Source: Candidatus Dadabacteria bacterium RIFCSPHIGHO2_12_FULL_53_21 (GTDB taxonomy: Bacteria; Desulfobacterota_D; UBA1144; Nemesobacterales; UBA2774). Taken from it: a stretch of DNA of 17,515 bases. The first letter of the stretch is position 1; each line of letters starts with the position of its first letter. The position numbers and the translations under genes were made by a program. The stretch lies in the NCBI GenBank assembly GCA_001775255.1, contig MFCJ01000030.1, positions 1,590-19,104 on the forward strand. Reading direction: 5' to 3'. Below the pieces are notes generated by a model. It had not been told where the DNA came from. It saw only the letters and a list, made by a program, of their open reading frames with translations, and ran no database searches. Shown here piece by piece: positions 6,602 to 13,325 of the stretch.

Positions 6602-8167
6602 TCAGAGGTCGAGGAAAAGTCCCTTAGCTTCTTGGGAAGTGAGTTTCGATACGGACGTCACCTTGTCGCTGAAGAGGGATAACGTCTGCCAGGACTCCCC
6701 GCCCCCGAGGTCGATCAGAACGGAATAAACCTTGAACCCGAGCCTCGCGCGCTCGCGCCTGAAGTTGTCGAGCCACGCGTCCCCCACGCCCGCCTCCCCG
6801 TCGGTAATGAATACGATGTCCCCGCGCCTGAATTTTGAGCCCTTCAGTATTTCGAGCGCCCTGTCGAGCGGCTCCTCGAAATTCGTTCCCCCGCCGGGGA
6901 AGTAGCCCGCGAGCTCGAATATATCCTTCTCCTTCATCCCCCACCCGCCCCTGCCCTCTCCGGGGCTCGATTCGAACACCCGCACGGGCGCGCCGCCCGA
7001 CGAGAAGACGATGACGCTGAATTTCCGCCTCTCCCTCCTGGCGATGTCGAGAAGCGTGAGGCATACGCCCTTCGACCAGAGCTCCTTCTTACCCTCCATC
7101 GACGAGCTCCCGTCGAGGCATATGACCATGGGCCCCCTGCCCTTCTCGTCCCTGAGCGAGTACTGGAGGAGCTTCCCTTCGAGGAGCCTCTTCTTAAAAT
7201 CCGCGCGGAGCTTTACGTTAGCGAGCGCAGCAAGCTCGGAGGGGATGAGCCTCCCTATGTCGCTCCCCATGGCGACGTCATACACCTCGCTCCCCCTCCG
7301 GGCCCAGGACTTCCTCCTCCCCCGGAGCATTTCCTCCTTGAGGCTCCCGACAATGCGGGAGAGCCGCCTCAGCTTCTCGTTCGAATAGAGCCTCGCGGCC
7401 AGGTCGAGCTTTTCCCCGGCCGACCTTTCGCCCGGCATCCCCATAGAGGTGCTCCAGGACGAGAGCTCCTCGTCCGCGTTATCCATGCTGCCGGAGGTCT
7501 CCTTCATGGATGACCTGACGAGGCCCTTTATCCTGACCTCCATGTTTTCGTGCCCTTTTTTGAGGTCGTCCGTTATTTTCCTGAGGGCCTTCTCCTCTCT
7601 ATCCAGCTCGAATTTTTTTTCACGCCTGACCTTCTCGAAAACATTTTCCCTCTCCCCTTCCTGTTCCCTCTCCCCTTCTTTTCCCCTCTCCCCTTCTTCG
7701 CCCGCGATCTCCTCTATCGTATCGCTCTCGTCGGAAAGCTCTTCCGCGTCACTCTCCGCCCTGTCGGTCTCCCATTCCCTCATCAGGGCCTTTTCGCCGG
7801 GGCCGTCCCCGGACCTTAGCCACTCGAGTATCATCTCCCCCATCTGCATGGCGGCGAGAGTGGACCTGAACGGGTCGAGCACGGTGTCCTCGCGGAGTGA
7901 GGCGTAATCCGGGTCGCGCCCGATCCCGAGCAGAAACCTCCGCGGCAGGAGGGAGCCCCTCCTTACGCCCTCTTCGGGGAGGAACACCACGTTATGCTTG
8001 TAGAAGGCCGCGAAGAGGTCGAGCATGAGCGCCCGGAACCCCGGAAGGAGGGACGAGCCCCTCCTGATGAGCTCCCCGAGCCCCTGAGACTCCGATTCGA
8101 GGTCCCCGAAGAGCCCCCTGTCGTAGGAGTCCGTTTCTATGTTCTGTCCCGATAGTCCCCGTTTCAT
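6602..8167 (-). CDS. VWA-domain protein, CoxE/ViaA-like
   Basis: A 521-residue protein. An N-terminal helical region (about 1-120) is followed by a very acidic/basic low-complexity coiled segment (about 135-200, repeats of EGERxxEGE), a helical region, and a C-terminal von Willebrand A domain (about 345-521). The metal-ion-dependent adhesion site is complete: D352 in DGSSSM, T428 in GGGTNFEEP and D456 in ITDGEA. C-terminal VWA after a helical half is the layout of E. coli ViaA and CoxE-type proteins, which act with a MoxR/RavA AAA+ ATPase on assembly or remodelling of metal enzymes or membrane complexes. No such ATPase is in the window: the upstream neighbour is a divergent transporter. There is no signal peptide, so it is cytoplasmic. 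The start has no clear ribosome binding site. Domain call is strong; client unknown. Confidence 0.85.
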   Translation of the reverse strand: MKRGLSGQNIETDSYDRGLFGDLESESQGLGELIRRGSSLLPGFRALMLDLFAAFYKHNVVFLPEEGVRRGSLLPRRFLLGIGRDPDYASLREDTVLDPFRSTLAAMQMGEMILEWLRSGDGPGEKALMREWETDRAESDAEELSDESDTIEEIAGEEGERGKEGEREQEGERENVFEKVRREKKFELDREEKALRKITDDLKKGHENMEVRIKGLVRSSMKETSGSMDNADEELSSWSTSMGMPGERSAGEKLDLAARLYSNEKLRRLSRIVGSLKEEMLRGRRKSWARRGSEVYDVAMGSDIGRLIPSELAALANVKLRADFKKRLLEGKLLQYSLRDEKGRGPMVICLDGSSSMEGKKELWSKGVCLTLLDIARRERRKFSVIVFSSGGAPVRVFESSPGEGRGGWGMKEKDIFELAGYFPGGGTNFEEPLDRALEILKGSKFRRGDIVFITDGEAGVGDAWLDNFRRERARLGFKVYSVLIDLGGGESWQTLSLFSDKVTSVSKLTSQEAKGLFLDL

Positions 8168-8265
8168 ACAGGATTAAAGCTAACACGCGCTCCCCGGTGT
8201 ATCAATTTCGGAAAGCCGTGTTAAAATAAAAAACCCTCCCGTGACAGGCGTATTAGTTTAGAGGT

Positions 8266-9438
8266 ATGAACCTGAATACAAGCGAATACAAGGCCGTATT
8301 GACCGTGGCCCTCATTATGGCTACGAGGCTGCTAGGCATATTCCTGATACTGCCTGTCTTCAGCGTCTACGCGGAGAAATATCCCGGCTCGGACCTCGCC
8401 ATGGCGGGCCTGGCGTTCGGAATATACGCGCTCGCGCAGAGCATTCTCCAGCTCCCGTTCGGGTGGGCGAGCGACAAGATCGGCAGAAAGCCCGTGCTCG
8501 TGGCGGGAATACTCCTGTTTACGGCCGGAAGCGTTTACTGCGGCATGGCCGATACGATAAACGAGCTCATCATAGCGCGCATAATCCAGGGTACAGGCGC
8601 CGTGAGCTCGGTCGCCCTCGCGTCGTTAGGCGACGTAACGCGGCCCGGCGTGCGGGCGCAGTCGTTCACGATAGTCGGCGTGTCCATAGGCGTCGCGTTC
8701 CTCATGGCAATAGTGATAGGGCCTTATCTCGCGGCCCGGATAGGGTTCTCGAGCCTCTTCTACATACTCGCGGGGCTGGGCGCGCTCTCGCTCCTGATCA
8801 CTGTCTTCTTCTTCCCGGCCATAGAAACAGGAAAGGAGGCCCCGGCCGCTGAAAAAGCGGGCTTGATGCGTATCGCGCTAATGCCCGGCCTGAGGAAACT
8901 CTTCGTATCGTCCCTCGTGGTATCGCTCCTCGTGAACCTGTTCGTATTCGTGTTCCCGCTCTCGTGGAAAGCCCTCGGGGTGAGCGACGCCGGGCTATGG
9001 AAGGTATATCTCATAACCCTCATACCGACCGTCCTGTTCGTTTTCCCGTACATAAAGCGGGCGGAAAGGAGAGGGGGCCTCACGACCGCGGCGAAGGCCG
9101 CGTGGGCATGCATCGCGCTCGCTTTCCTCGTCTATCCCGCGGGCGCGGGGTACTCGCTCGTGCTCTACGGGGCGGGCATGGCGTATTTCGCCGGACACAC
9201 TATCATGCAGTCGCTCCTGCCGGCGTTCCTCACGCAGGCCGTGGGACAGGAGAAAAGGGGCTCGGCCGCGGGGATATACAACCTGCTCTCCTTCTTCGGC
9301 TCGGCCCTGGGGGGGATGATGTCGGGATACCTCTACCAGCTAAACCCCGCACTCCCGCTCATAGCCGGGTTCATAATTATCATACTCTGGGGACTCTTCG
9401 GGCTGCCGACGCCGCCCGGGGACGGACGCAGCATTTAG
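8266..9438 (+). CDS. MFS transporter, YajR-like
   Basis: A 390-residue polytopic membrane protein of the major facilitator superfamily with about 12 helices. Motif A between helices 2 and 3 is clear (GWASDKIGRK, residues 66-75). Helix 4 shows RIIQGTGAVSS, and helix 5 (antiporter motif C region) GVAFLMAIVIGPYL. The N-terminal half matches the style of E. coli YajR, a proton-driven exporter, but the C-terminal cytoplasmic ferredoxin-like YAM domain of YajR is absent: the protein ends shortly after helix 12 (LWGLFGLPTPP). Drug or metabolite efflux is likely; the substrate is not readable. The ATG at 8266 abuts GAGGT with almost no spacing, which is unusually tight. The alignment with YajR nevertheless favours this start. 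It is divergent from the VWA gene. Confidence 0.85.
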   Translation: MNLNTSEYKAVLTVALIMATRLLGIFLILPVFSVYAEKYPGSDLAMAGLAFGIYALAQSILQLPFGWASDKIGRKPVLVAGILLFTAGSVYCGMADTINELIIARIIQGTGAVSSVALASLGDVTRPGVRAQSFTIVGVSIGVAFLMAIVIGPYLAARIGFSSLFYILAGLGALSLLITVFFFPAIETGKEAPAAEKAGLMRIALMPGLRKLFVSSLVVSLLVNLFVFVFPLSWKALGVSDAGLWKVYLITLIPTVLFVFPYIKRAERRGGLTTAAKAAWACIALAFLVYPAGAGYSLVLYGAGMAYFAGHTIMQSLLPAFLTQAVGQEKRGSAAGIYNLLSFFGSALGGMMSGYLYQLNPALPLIAGFIIIILWGLFGLPTPPGDGRSI

Positions 9439-9530
9439 GTATGCCGATCATGCCCGGTAATCGTATTAAATGCGTTTAACTTACATTAAATATGTGTTAT
9501 TATTGCCGTGAAGAATAGAAGAATATTGGA

Positions 9531-9605
9531 GACCGGGTTTGCCCAGGGGCTGCGGACGCAGTGTTTTTAGCCCGCAGGCGGGATATAGAAACAGCCGTCC
9601 GGTTG
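9531..9605 (+). other. GC-rich structured stretch upstream of the IPTL-CTERM pair
   Basis: A GC-rich island in otherwise AT-rich flanking DNA. It contains several mutually exclusive pairings: CTGC-ggac-GCAG (9550-9561), CCCGC-agg-CGGG (9571-9582), CTGCGG (9550-9555) with CCGCAG (9572-9577), and an outer ACCGG/CCGGT. It may be a leader RNA structure of the next gene or a decayed repeat. The motif GGGTTTGCCCAGG resembles GGGCTTTGCCCAGG in the terminator at 11460. No known riboswitch consensus is met. Confidence 0.35.
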
Positions 9606-9681
9606 GATTTTAGCTTTCTCATTCATTTTATGCTTACCCTGATACCGATATAGAAATTATTAAAGATAAAGGAGGATGGAG

Positions 9682-10530
9682 ATGTTGAATAACGTAAAGT
9701 TAATTCTGTTTGCAATCCCATTATTACTTATTTCCGTGACCGCATCACAGGCGGTGGTTAGCTTAGTCGATTCCGATTCCAGCGGGCTTAGACAGGATAT
9801 CGATAGCAATATAACCAGCGGGCTAATAGCGACGGGTTCGGGACTTCCGGGGGATTTCGAGGTAATTATGTGCAGTACGTTTTCGGACGGGAGTAATTCA
9901 TTCCTCGATCCGTCACCCGGGGACTGGTCGACGCTCGACTCGGGGGAGTGCGGAGGCGATGGCCAATGCATTCTCGGCATATTCGGAAGATTCGACGAAT
10001 CCTCAGGCTCCACCGATATTTCCTGCAATTGGACTGACCCCGCAAATGTATTCGCCGCAGGGTCTTTCAGGTACAGGGGAGTGGACGCAGACAACCCCGT
10101 GATAGATACAGCATGCAATAACGGCGGCCCCGATAGTATAGTAACTGCCCCGTCGGTTATAACAGAGCCGGGCTCCGCAGTGATCATAGTTTTTACATTC
10201 GCCGTAGATACGACTCCAAACCCGCCTGTCCTGACCGATCAAATCACTGAAGGGGGGTTCAGCGCAGCAGGAATTTCTCAGCAAACAGGGGAATTTATTG
10301 TCACAGGAGGCCTGAGCTCTGTTTTTCCACAAGGCGGGCCTACAGGGGATTTAAACCTTGGCGGATCCGGTACTTTAGACTGGAGGGTGTGCACTATAGC
10401 GCTCAGGATGGAGCCGACCGAGATACCGGCGCTGTCAGAATGGGGGTTAGGCATATTCGTAGCACTTACGGGCATTGCGGCCGCATGGGCTTTAAGAAGG
10501 CGGTCGGTAAGGCCTGATTATAAACCGTAG
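9682..10530 (+). CDS. IPTL-CTERM sorting-signal protein, first of tandem pair
   Basis: About 282 residues. The N-terminus has a signal peptide (MLNNVKLILFAIPLLLISVTASQA). The body is Gly/Ser/Asp-rich, with six cysteines that are all conserved in the next gene. The C-terminus carries I248-PALSEWG, a hydrophobic helix and RRRS, the tripartite IPTL-CTERM signal. In known systems such signals are processed by exosortase H (XrtH) during export to the cell surface or extracellular matrix; no exosortase is in this window. I choose ATG 9682 because GGAGG (9671-9675) lies six bases upstream; the ATG at 9676 directly abuts it. Function beyond surface sorting is unknown. The paralogue follows 85 bases after the stop. 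Confidence 0.85.
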   Translation: MLNNVKLILFAIPLLLISVTASQAVVSLVDSDSSGLRQDIDSNITSGLIATGSGLPGDFEVIMCSTFSDGSNSFLDPSPGDWSTLDSGECGGDGQCILGIFGRFDESSGSTDISCNWTDPANVFAAGSFRYRGVDADNPVIDTACNNGGPDSIVTAPSVITEPGSAVIIVFTFAVDTTPNPPVLTDQITEGGFSAAGISQQTGEFIVTGGLSSVFPQGGPTGDLNLGGSGTLDWRVCTIALRMEPTEIPALSEWGLGIFVALTGIAAAWALRRRSVRPDYKP

Positions 10531-10618
10531 CGGTTTGGGAGAGACCGCAAAATAAAGCTGACTATGAATATTCAAATCTACTAATATCCATTAGTAATAT
10601 TGTTAAAGGAGGATAATG

Positions 10619-11434
10619 ATGCCTAGACATATCAAAACCGTTACAATTGCTGTTTTCCTTATGCTAATTTCCGCGGTCTCTTCCAAAGCCGTGATTGCAG
10701 TACAGAACGTATTTGCAAACGCAAATAGCAACCCGACTCCGTTCACACAATCGATCGTCGGCACCCCTACGGGAAGCAAGAGCGACTTCGAAATTATTAC
10801 GTGCGGAACAGTTTCGCGCGGCGGAAACTCGTTTCTCGCCCCTGGGCCCGACATATTCGACCCGCTTGACCTGGGGAGCTGCGGCAACGGCTCCGGATGC
10901 ATACAGGGAATCTGGTCCAGGTTTGTCGATACGCCGGGCGCATCTGAAAATTTCTGTAACTGGACGGACCAGGTGAACGTATTCGGCGCGGGAAGCATAA
11001 GGTGGAGCGGCGTCGACCGCGAGAACCCGGTCACCGCGATAGCGTGCAATACAGGGGAAAGCGAATTTGCGACGGCGCCTTCGGTCGATGCCGAAGAGGG
11101 CTCTTATGTCGTGAGGATATATACGCTCGCTCCCGTTCTAGACTTGCTAGTCGGCGGGGCATCATTTATAAGCGGGGAATTTACCGCGATCGCCGTTTTT
11201 CAGGGCCAGGAGTTAGTCGTACACGGCAGGACCGATCCCGCAGAGGGGGCCGGACCCACGGGCACGGCCGATTATTCAATCGAGCGGTTCTCAAGCTGGA
11301 GGGCGTGCACTATAGCGCTCAGGCCCGAGGCACGCAATATCCCGACGCTCTCCGAATGGGGATTAGGCATATTCGTAGCGCTATTCGGCATCGCCGCTGT
11401 TTGGGCGTTAAGAAGGCGGTCGATAAGAGCGTGA
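10619..11434 (+). CDS. IPTL-CTERM sorting-signal protein, second of tandem pair
   Basis: About 271 residues, a paralogue of the preceding gene. It has a signal peptide (KTVTIAVFLMLISAVSSKA), the same six cysteines in the same contexts (TCGTV, SCGNGSGC, CNWTD, ACNTG, ACTIAL), and a C-terminal I241-PTLSEWG, helix and RRRS. The conserved cysteines suggest three disulfides in an exported domain. The ATG at 10619 is six bases after GGAGG (10608-10612), matching the first gene; the ATG at 10616 is three bases after. A strong hairpin terminator follows the stop. The C-terminal coding DNA is nearly identical to the first gene, which fits a tandem duplication. Family of the exported domain not recognised. 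Confidence 0.85.
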   Translation: MPRHIKTVTIAVFLMLISAVSSKAVIAVQNVFANANSNPTPFTQSIVGTPTGSKSDFEIITCGTVSRGGNSFLAPGPDIFDPLDLGSCGNGSGCIQGIWSRFVDTPGASENFCNWTDQVNVFGAGSIRWSGVDRENPVTAIACNTGESEFATAPSVDAEEGSYVVRIYTLAPVLDLLVGGASFISGEFTAIAVFQGQELVVHGRTDPAEGAGPTGTADYSIERFSSWRACTIALRPEARNIPTLSEWGLGIFVALFGIAAVWALRRRSIRA

Positions 11435-11459
11435 TACAAAAATTCATCGAGAAATAACC

Positions 11460-11505
11460 GGGCTTTGCCCAGGATCTCACTGCCTGGGTAAAGCCCTCTC
11501 TCCCT
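11460..11505 (+). terminator. Intrinsic-terminator-like hairpin after the IPTL-CTERM pair
   Basis: GGGCTTTGCCCAGG (11460-11473) pairs with CCTGGGTAAAGCCC (11483-11496): 14 pairs including one G-T, over a nine-base loop. The tail TCTCTCCCTC is pyrimidine-rich rather than a pure T-run. It is the right distance (25 bases) from the stop codon at 11434 to end the tandem-gene transcript. Confidence 0.65.
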
Positions 11506-11556
11506 CACGAAAAGAATTAAACTCCACTTTTATTTCATATTGTTAGCGAAAGAAAT

Positions 11557-11580
11557 CGCGGCTGGAAGCCGCTCCTACAT
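11557..11580. repeat. Short palindrome GCGGCTGGAAGCCGC, copy 1
   Basis: GCGGCT-gga-AGCCGC followed by TCCTACA. The same 22 bases recur at 11846-11867. They flank the second copy of the long dispersed repeat. Confidence 0.65.
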
Positions 11581-11588
11581 TTGGGGAA

Positions 11589-11786
11589 AATCCACCCTAG
11601 CCTATTTGGACTTTAGAAACATTCATCCGGAATTACATTTCCTTCGGTGCTCATTAAGTTAGGGTGTCCGAATGTATTTGAATTTTGGTGGCTATTCCAT
11701 GGAGTATCAACAGATTAGAAATCAGCACGAATCGACCTATTTCTCGCACGCTCGAAGCAGTTCCCCCTCAAGGGGGAGGGAATTAA
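11589..11786 (+). repeat. Dispersed intergenic repeat, copy B (enlarged)
   Basis: Begins AATCCACCCTAGCCTATTTG and shares the first ~75 bases with copies A and C, including CTTCGGTGCTCATTA and GTTAGGG. The right half is different and longer (198 bp against 128-144), and ends with a C/G palindrome CCCCCTCAAGGGGG running into GGGAATTAA. It looks like a copy that gained or exchanged its right part. No coding capacity. Confidence 0.7.
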
Positions 11787-11798
11787 ATGGATAACAAC

Positions 11799-11834
11799 GA
11801 GATTGCCGCGGCACTTTCAGTGCCTCGCAATGAC
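11799..11834. repeat. Short palindrome GAGATTGCC...CGCAATGAC, copy 2
   Basis: Related to 5074-5111 and 14650-14687. Here the inner stem reads GGCACT-ttc-AGTGCC, a different but still fully paired sequence, so base pairing rather than sequence seems kept. Confidence 0.65.
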
Positions 11835-11844
11835 AACCATATTT

Positions 11845-11912
11845 CGCGGCTGGAAGCCGCTCCTACAGGGGGGTTATAATAAACCAGATTCTGAAACGAG
11901 TTCAGAATGACA
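11845..11912. repeat. Palindromes GCGGCTGGAAGCCGC (copy 2) and ATTCTGAA/TTCAGAAT
   Basis: 11846-11867 repeats the GCGGCT-gga-AGCCGC unit. 11886-11912 is ATTCTGAA-acgag-TTCAGAAT followed by GACA, a compensated variant of the ATCCTGAA/TTCAGGAT hairpin at 5035-5062: the C-G pair there is a T-A pair here. It lies just downstream of the convergent carH-type gene. Confidence 0.65.
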
Positions 11913-11981
11913 TAATTTTTCTTTGGTTTGTACCGATTATATACACAATGACTATCCGGCTTGCAGTCAACCCGCTGAGTA

Positions 11982-12956
11982 TCAAACCCCGCCTTTGGTC
12001 CTTATCAGCTCGAGCACCGTGCGGACTTCGTAAAGGTTGTTTACGATGACGGCTTCGATTTCCGTAAGCACCTGGGAGTAGCTCTGCCTCGCCCTCCCGC
12101 CGACTATTACGGGTATGCCCGGCAGGTAACGCCTGAGCTTCCGAAGCTCGCGGGCGGCTAAAGGGTCGCTCTCCGGATATATGAGGCTCAGTATGAGCGC
12201 CCTCGACCCGTTATACGTAACCGCGCCGGCAATCTCTTCAGACGGCAGGCTCGGCCCGAGATACGTCACGTTCCACCCTTCGCTCGCGGCCGTTACGGCA
12301 GCAGTAAGGGCCCCTATCTCGTGGACCTGGTCGGAAGGGGTGGTGACCACGACGTGGGGCGCGCCGGGGAACGTCTTCTGGGAGGCGAGGAGGCTGCCGA
12401 GAAACGTCCTTACGCCCTGCGTGGCCAGGTGCTCGTGCGATATCCTCAACTCCCCCTTCCGCCAGAGCTCCCCTATCCTCTCCATGACGGGTATGACGAC
12501 GCGCTCGAGGAGGGCATTCCTGCCCGCCTCGGTCTCGGCTGACATGAGGGTCTCCTCGAGGGATTTTCTGTCCATTCTCTCTACGGCCGAGAGTATCTCG
12601 TCCACGTAGACGTTGTAGTCCCTGACAATCGTGAGGTCCCCTGCAGTCCGCAGCTCGGGCGCTTTTCTCGGCGGCATGTCTATGACGTTCATCCTGTCTA
12701 CTATATCCTGGAGCTCCTCTTTCGAATACCCGGCGATCCGGCTTATTTGATGACCCGCGTCGGTGGCCTTGTGGAGAAGGGCGAGCCTCTCTATGTCGCT
12801 CTCACGGTAGAACCTCCTGTTATTCGAGTCCCTGCCCGGGGCGACCACACCGTAGCGCCTCTCCCAGGCCCTTATCGCGTGGGGGGTGAGCCCGGTCATC
12901 CTGGAGGCGATCTTCATGGAAAATTTCTTCTGTGAATCATCACGGCTGCCTTGCAT
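11982..12956 (-). CDS. carH: CarH/LitR-type B12-dependent photoreceptor repressor (MerR family)
   Basis: About 324 residues from ATG 12956. The N-terminal MerR helix-turn-helix has the CarH/MlrA-style signature HAIRAWERRYGVV. A helical B12-cap domain carries W165-x9-E175-H176, exactly the spacing of W131/E141/H142 in Thermus CarH, and a Rossmann cobalamin domain has H212 in QVHEIGAL as candidate lower axial ligand. CarH binds adenosylcobalamin, forms DNA-binding tetramers in the dark and falls apart when light breaks the Co-C bond. The frame is open to 13007, but that start would put the operator-promoter inside the gene. ATG 12956 lacks a ribosome binding site and lies almost at the predicted transcription start, so the mRNA may be leaderless. 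It diverges from a sigma factor, with a photolyase beyond. Binding residues seen; light response inferred. Confidence 0.88.
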   Translation of the reverse strand: MQGSRDDSQKKFSMKIASRMTGLTPHAIRAWERRYGVVAPGRDSNNRRFYRESDIERLALLHKATDAGHQISRIAGYSKEELQDIVDRMNVIDMPPRKAPELRTAGDLTIVRDYNVYVDEILSAVERMDRKSLEETLMSAETEAGRNALLERVVIPVMERIGELWRKGELRISHEHLATQGVRTFLGSLLASQKTFPGAPHVVVTTPSDQVHEIGALTAAVTAASEGWNVTYLGPSLPSEEIAGAVTYNGSRALILSLIYPESDPLAARELRKLRRYLPGIPVIVGGRARQSYSQVLTEIEAVIVNNLYEVRTVLELIRTKGGV

Positions 12957-12965
12957 GGCTGTAAT

Positions 12966-12993
12966 GTTATACACTTGTCTAAGATATGTCAAG
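12966..12993 (-). promoter_or_regulatory. carH promoter with overlapping TnnACA direct repeats
   Basis: On the minus strand TTGACA (12992-12987) and TAGACA (12981-12976) are spaced 11 bp. TTGACA also serves as a consensus -35. The candidate -10 is TATAAC (12971-12966, 15-base spacing) or TAACAT (12969-12964, 17-base spacing). The 20-base block at 12974-12993 matches 13150-13169, on the other strand, at 18 of 20 positions. Autorepression by CarH through -35 occlusion is inferred. Confidence 0.65.
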
Positions 12994-13149
12994 CTTGCAT
13001 CGAACATTTAAGGGTATGCTTTCAGTTTCTTTGATAGATTACTTAAATGTGACCTGTAACCTGCTCTCTATTTGCAGGAATCTCTCACTTAACAGCTCAA
13101 TACCGGCACCTTTTAGATTTCCCAGGTGATAATAACACTTAAATGCATA

Positions 13150-13199
13150 CTTGACATATATTAGACATGAAGCTAATATATTAGACATCTATTAGACAA
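13150..13199 (+). promoter_or_regulatory. Sigma-factor promoter and CarH-like operator
   Basis: TTGACA (13151-13156), 17 bases, then TAATAT (13174-13179) make a sigma70-type promoter with transcription start near 13186. Four TnnACA units start at 13151, 13162, 13182 and 13193: two pairs each with exact 11-bp spacing, the pairs 20 bp apart. They cover the -35, spacer and start point. CarH operators in Thermus are known as tandem 11-bp direct repeats, so repression of the sigma gene by the divergent CarH is a specific prediction. Confidence 0.65.
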
Positions 13200-13212
13200 C
13201 TGGAAGGGTTCA

Positions 13213-13273
13213 GATTCATGCAGCAAAAATTCAATTATTTCGGGGCCGGATGAATCCCGGCCCTTGTATTTCT
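13213..13273 (+). terminator. Terminator-like hairpin in the sigma-factor leader, with complementary upstream heptamer
   Basis: GGGCCGG (13243-13249) pairs with CCGGCCC (13257-13263) around the loop ATGAATC, followed by TTGTATTTCT. It lies about 60 bases after the predicted transcription start and 63 bases before the sigma gene ATG. GATTCAT at 13213-13219 is an exact complement of the loop. It could be an attenuator with an alternative pairing or a pseudoknot. The U-tract is imperfect. Confidence 0.45.
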
Positions 13274-13325
13274 AGTCTAAAGGAATATATATGGGATATA
13301 GAGAGAAGCAGGGGGTTAGATAAAA

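Noticed and set aside
9531..9610. Possible cyclic-di-GMP (GEMM) riboswitch ahead of the IPTL-CTERM genes
   Set aside because: Only scattered resemblance (GGACGCA, CCGG-TTG); the order and spacing of the conserved GEMM blocks are not present.
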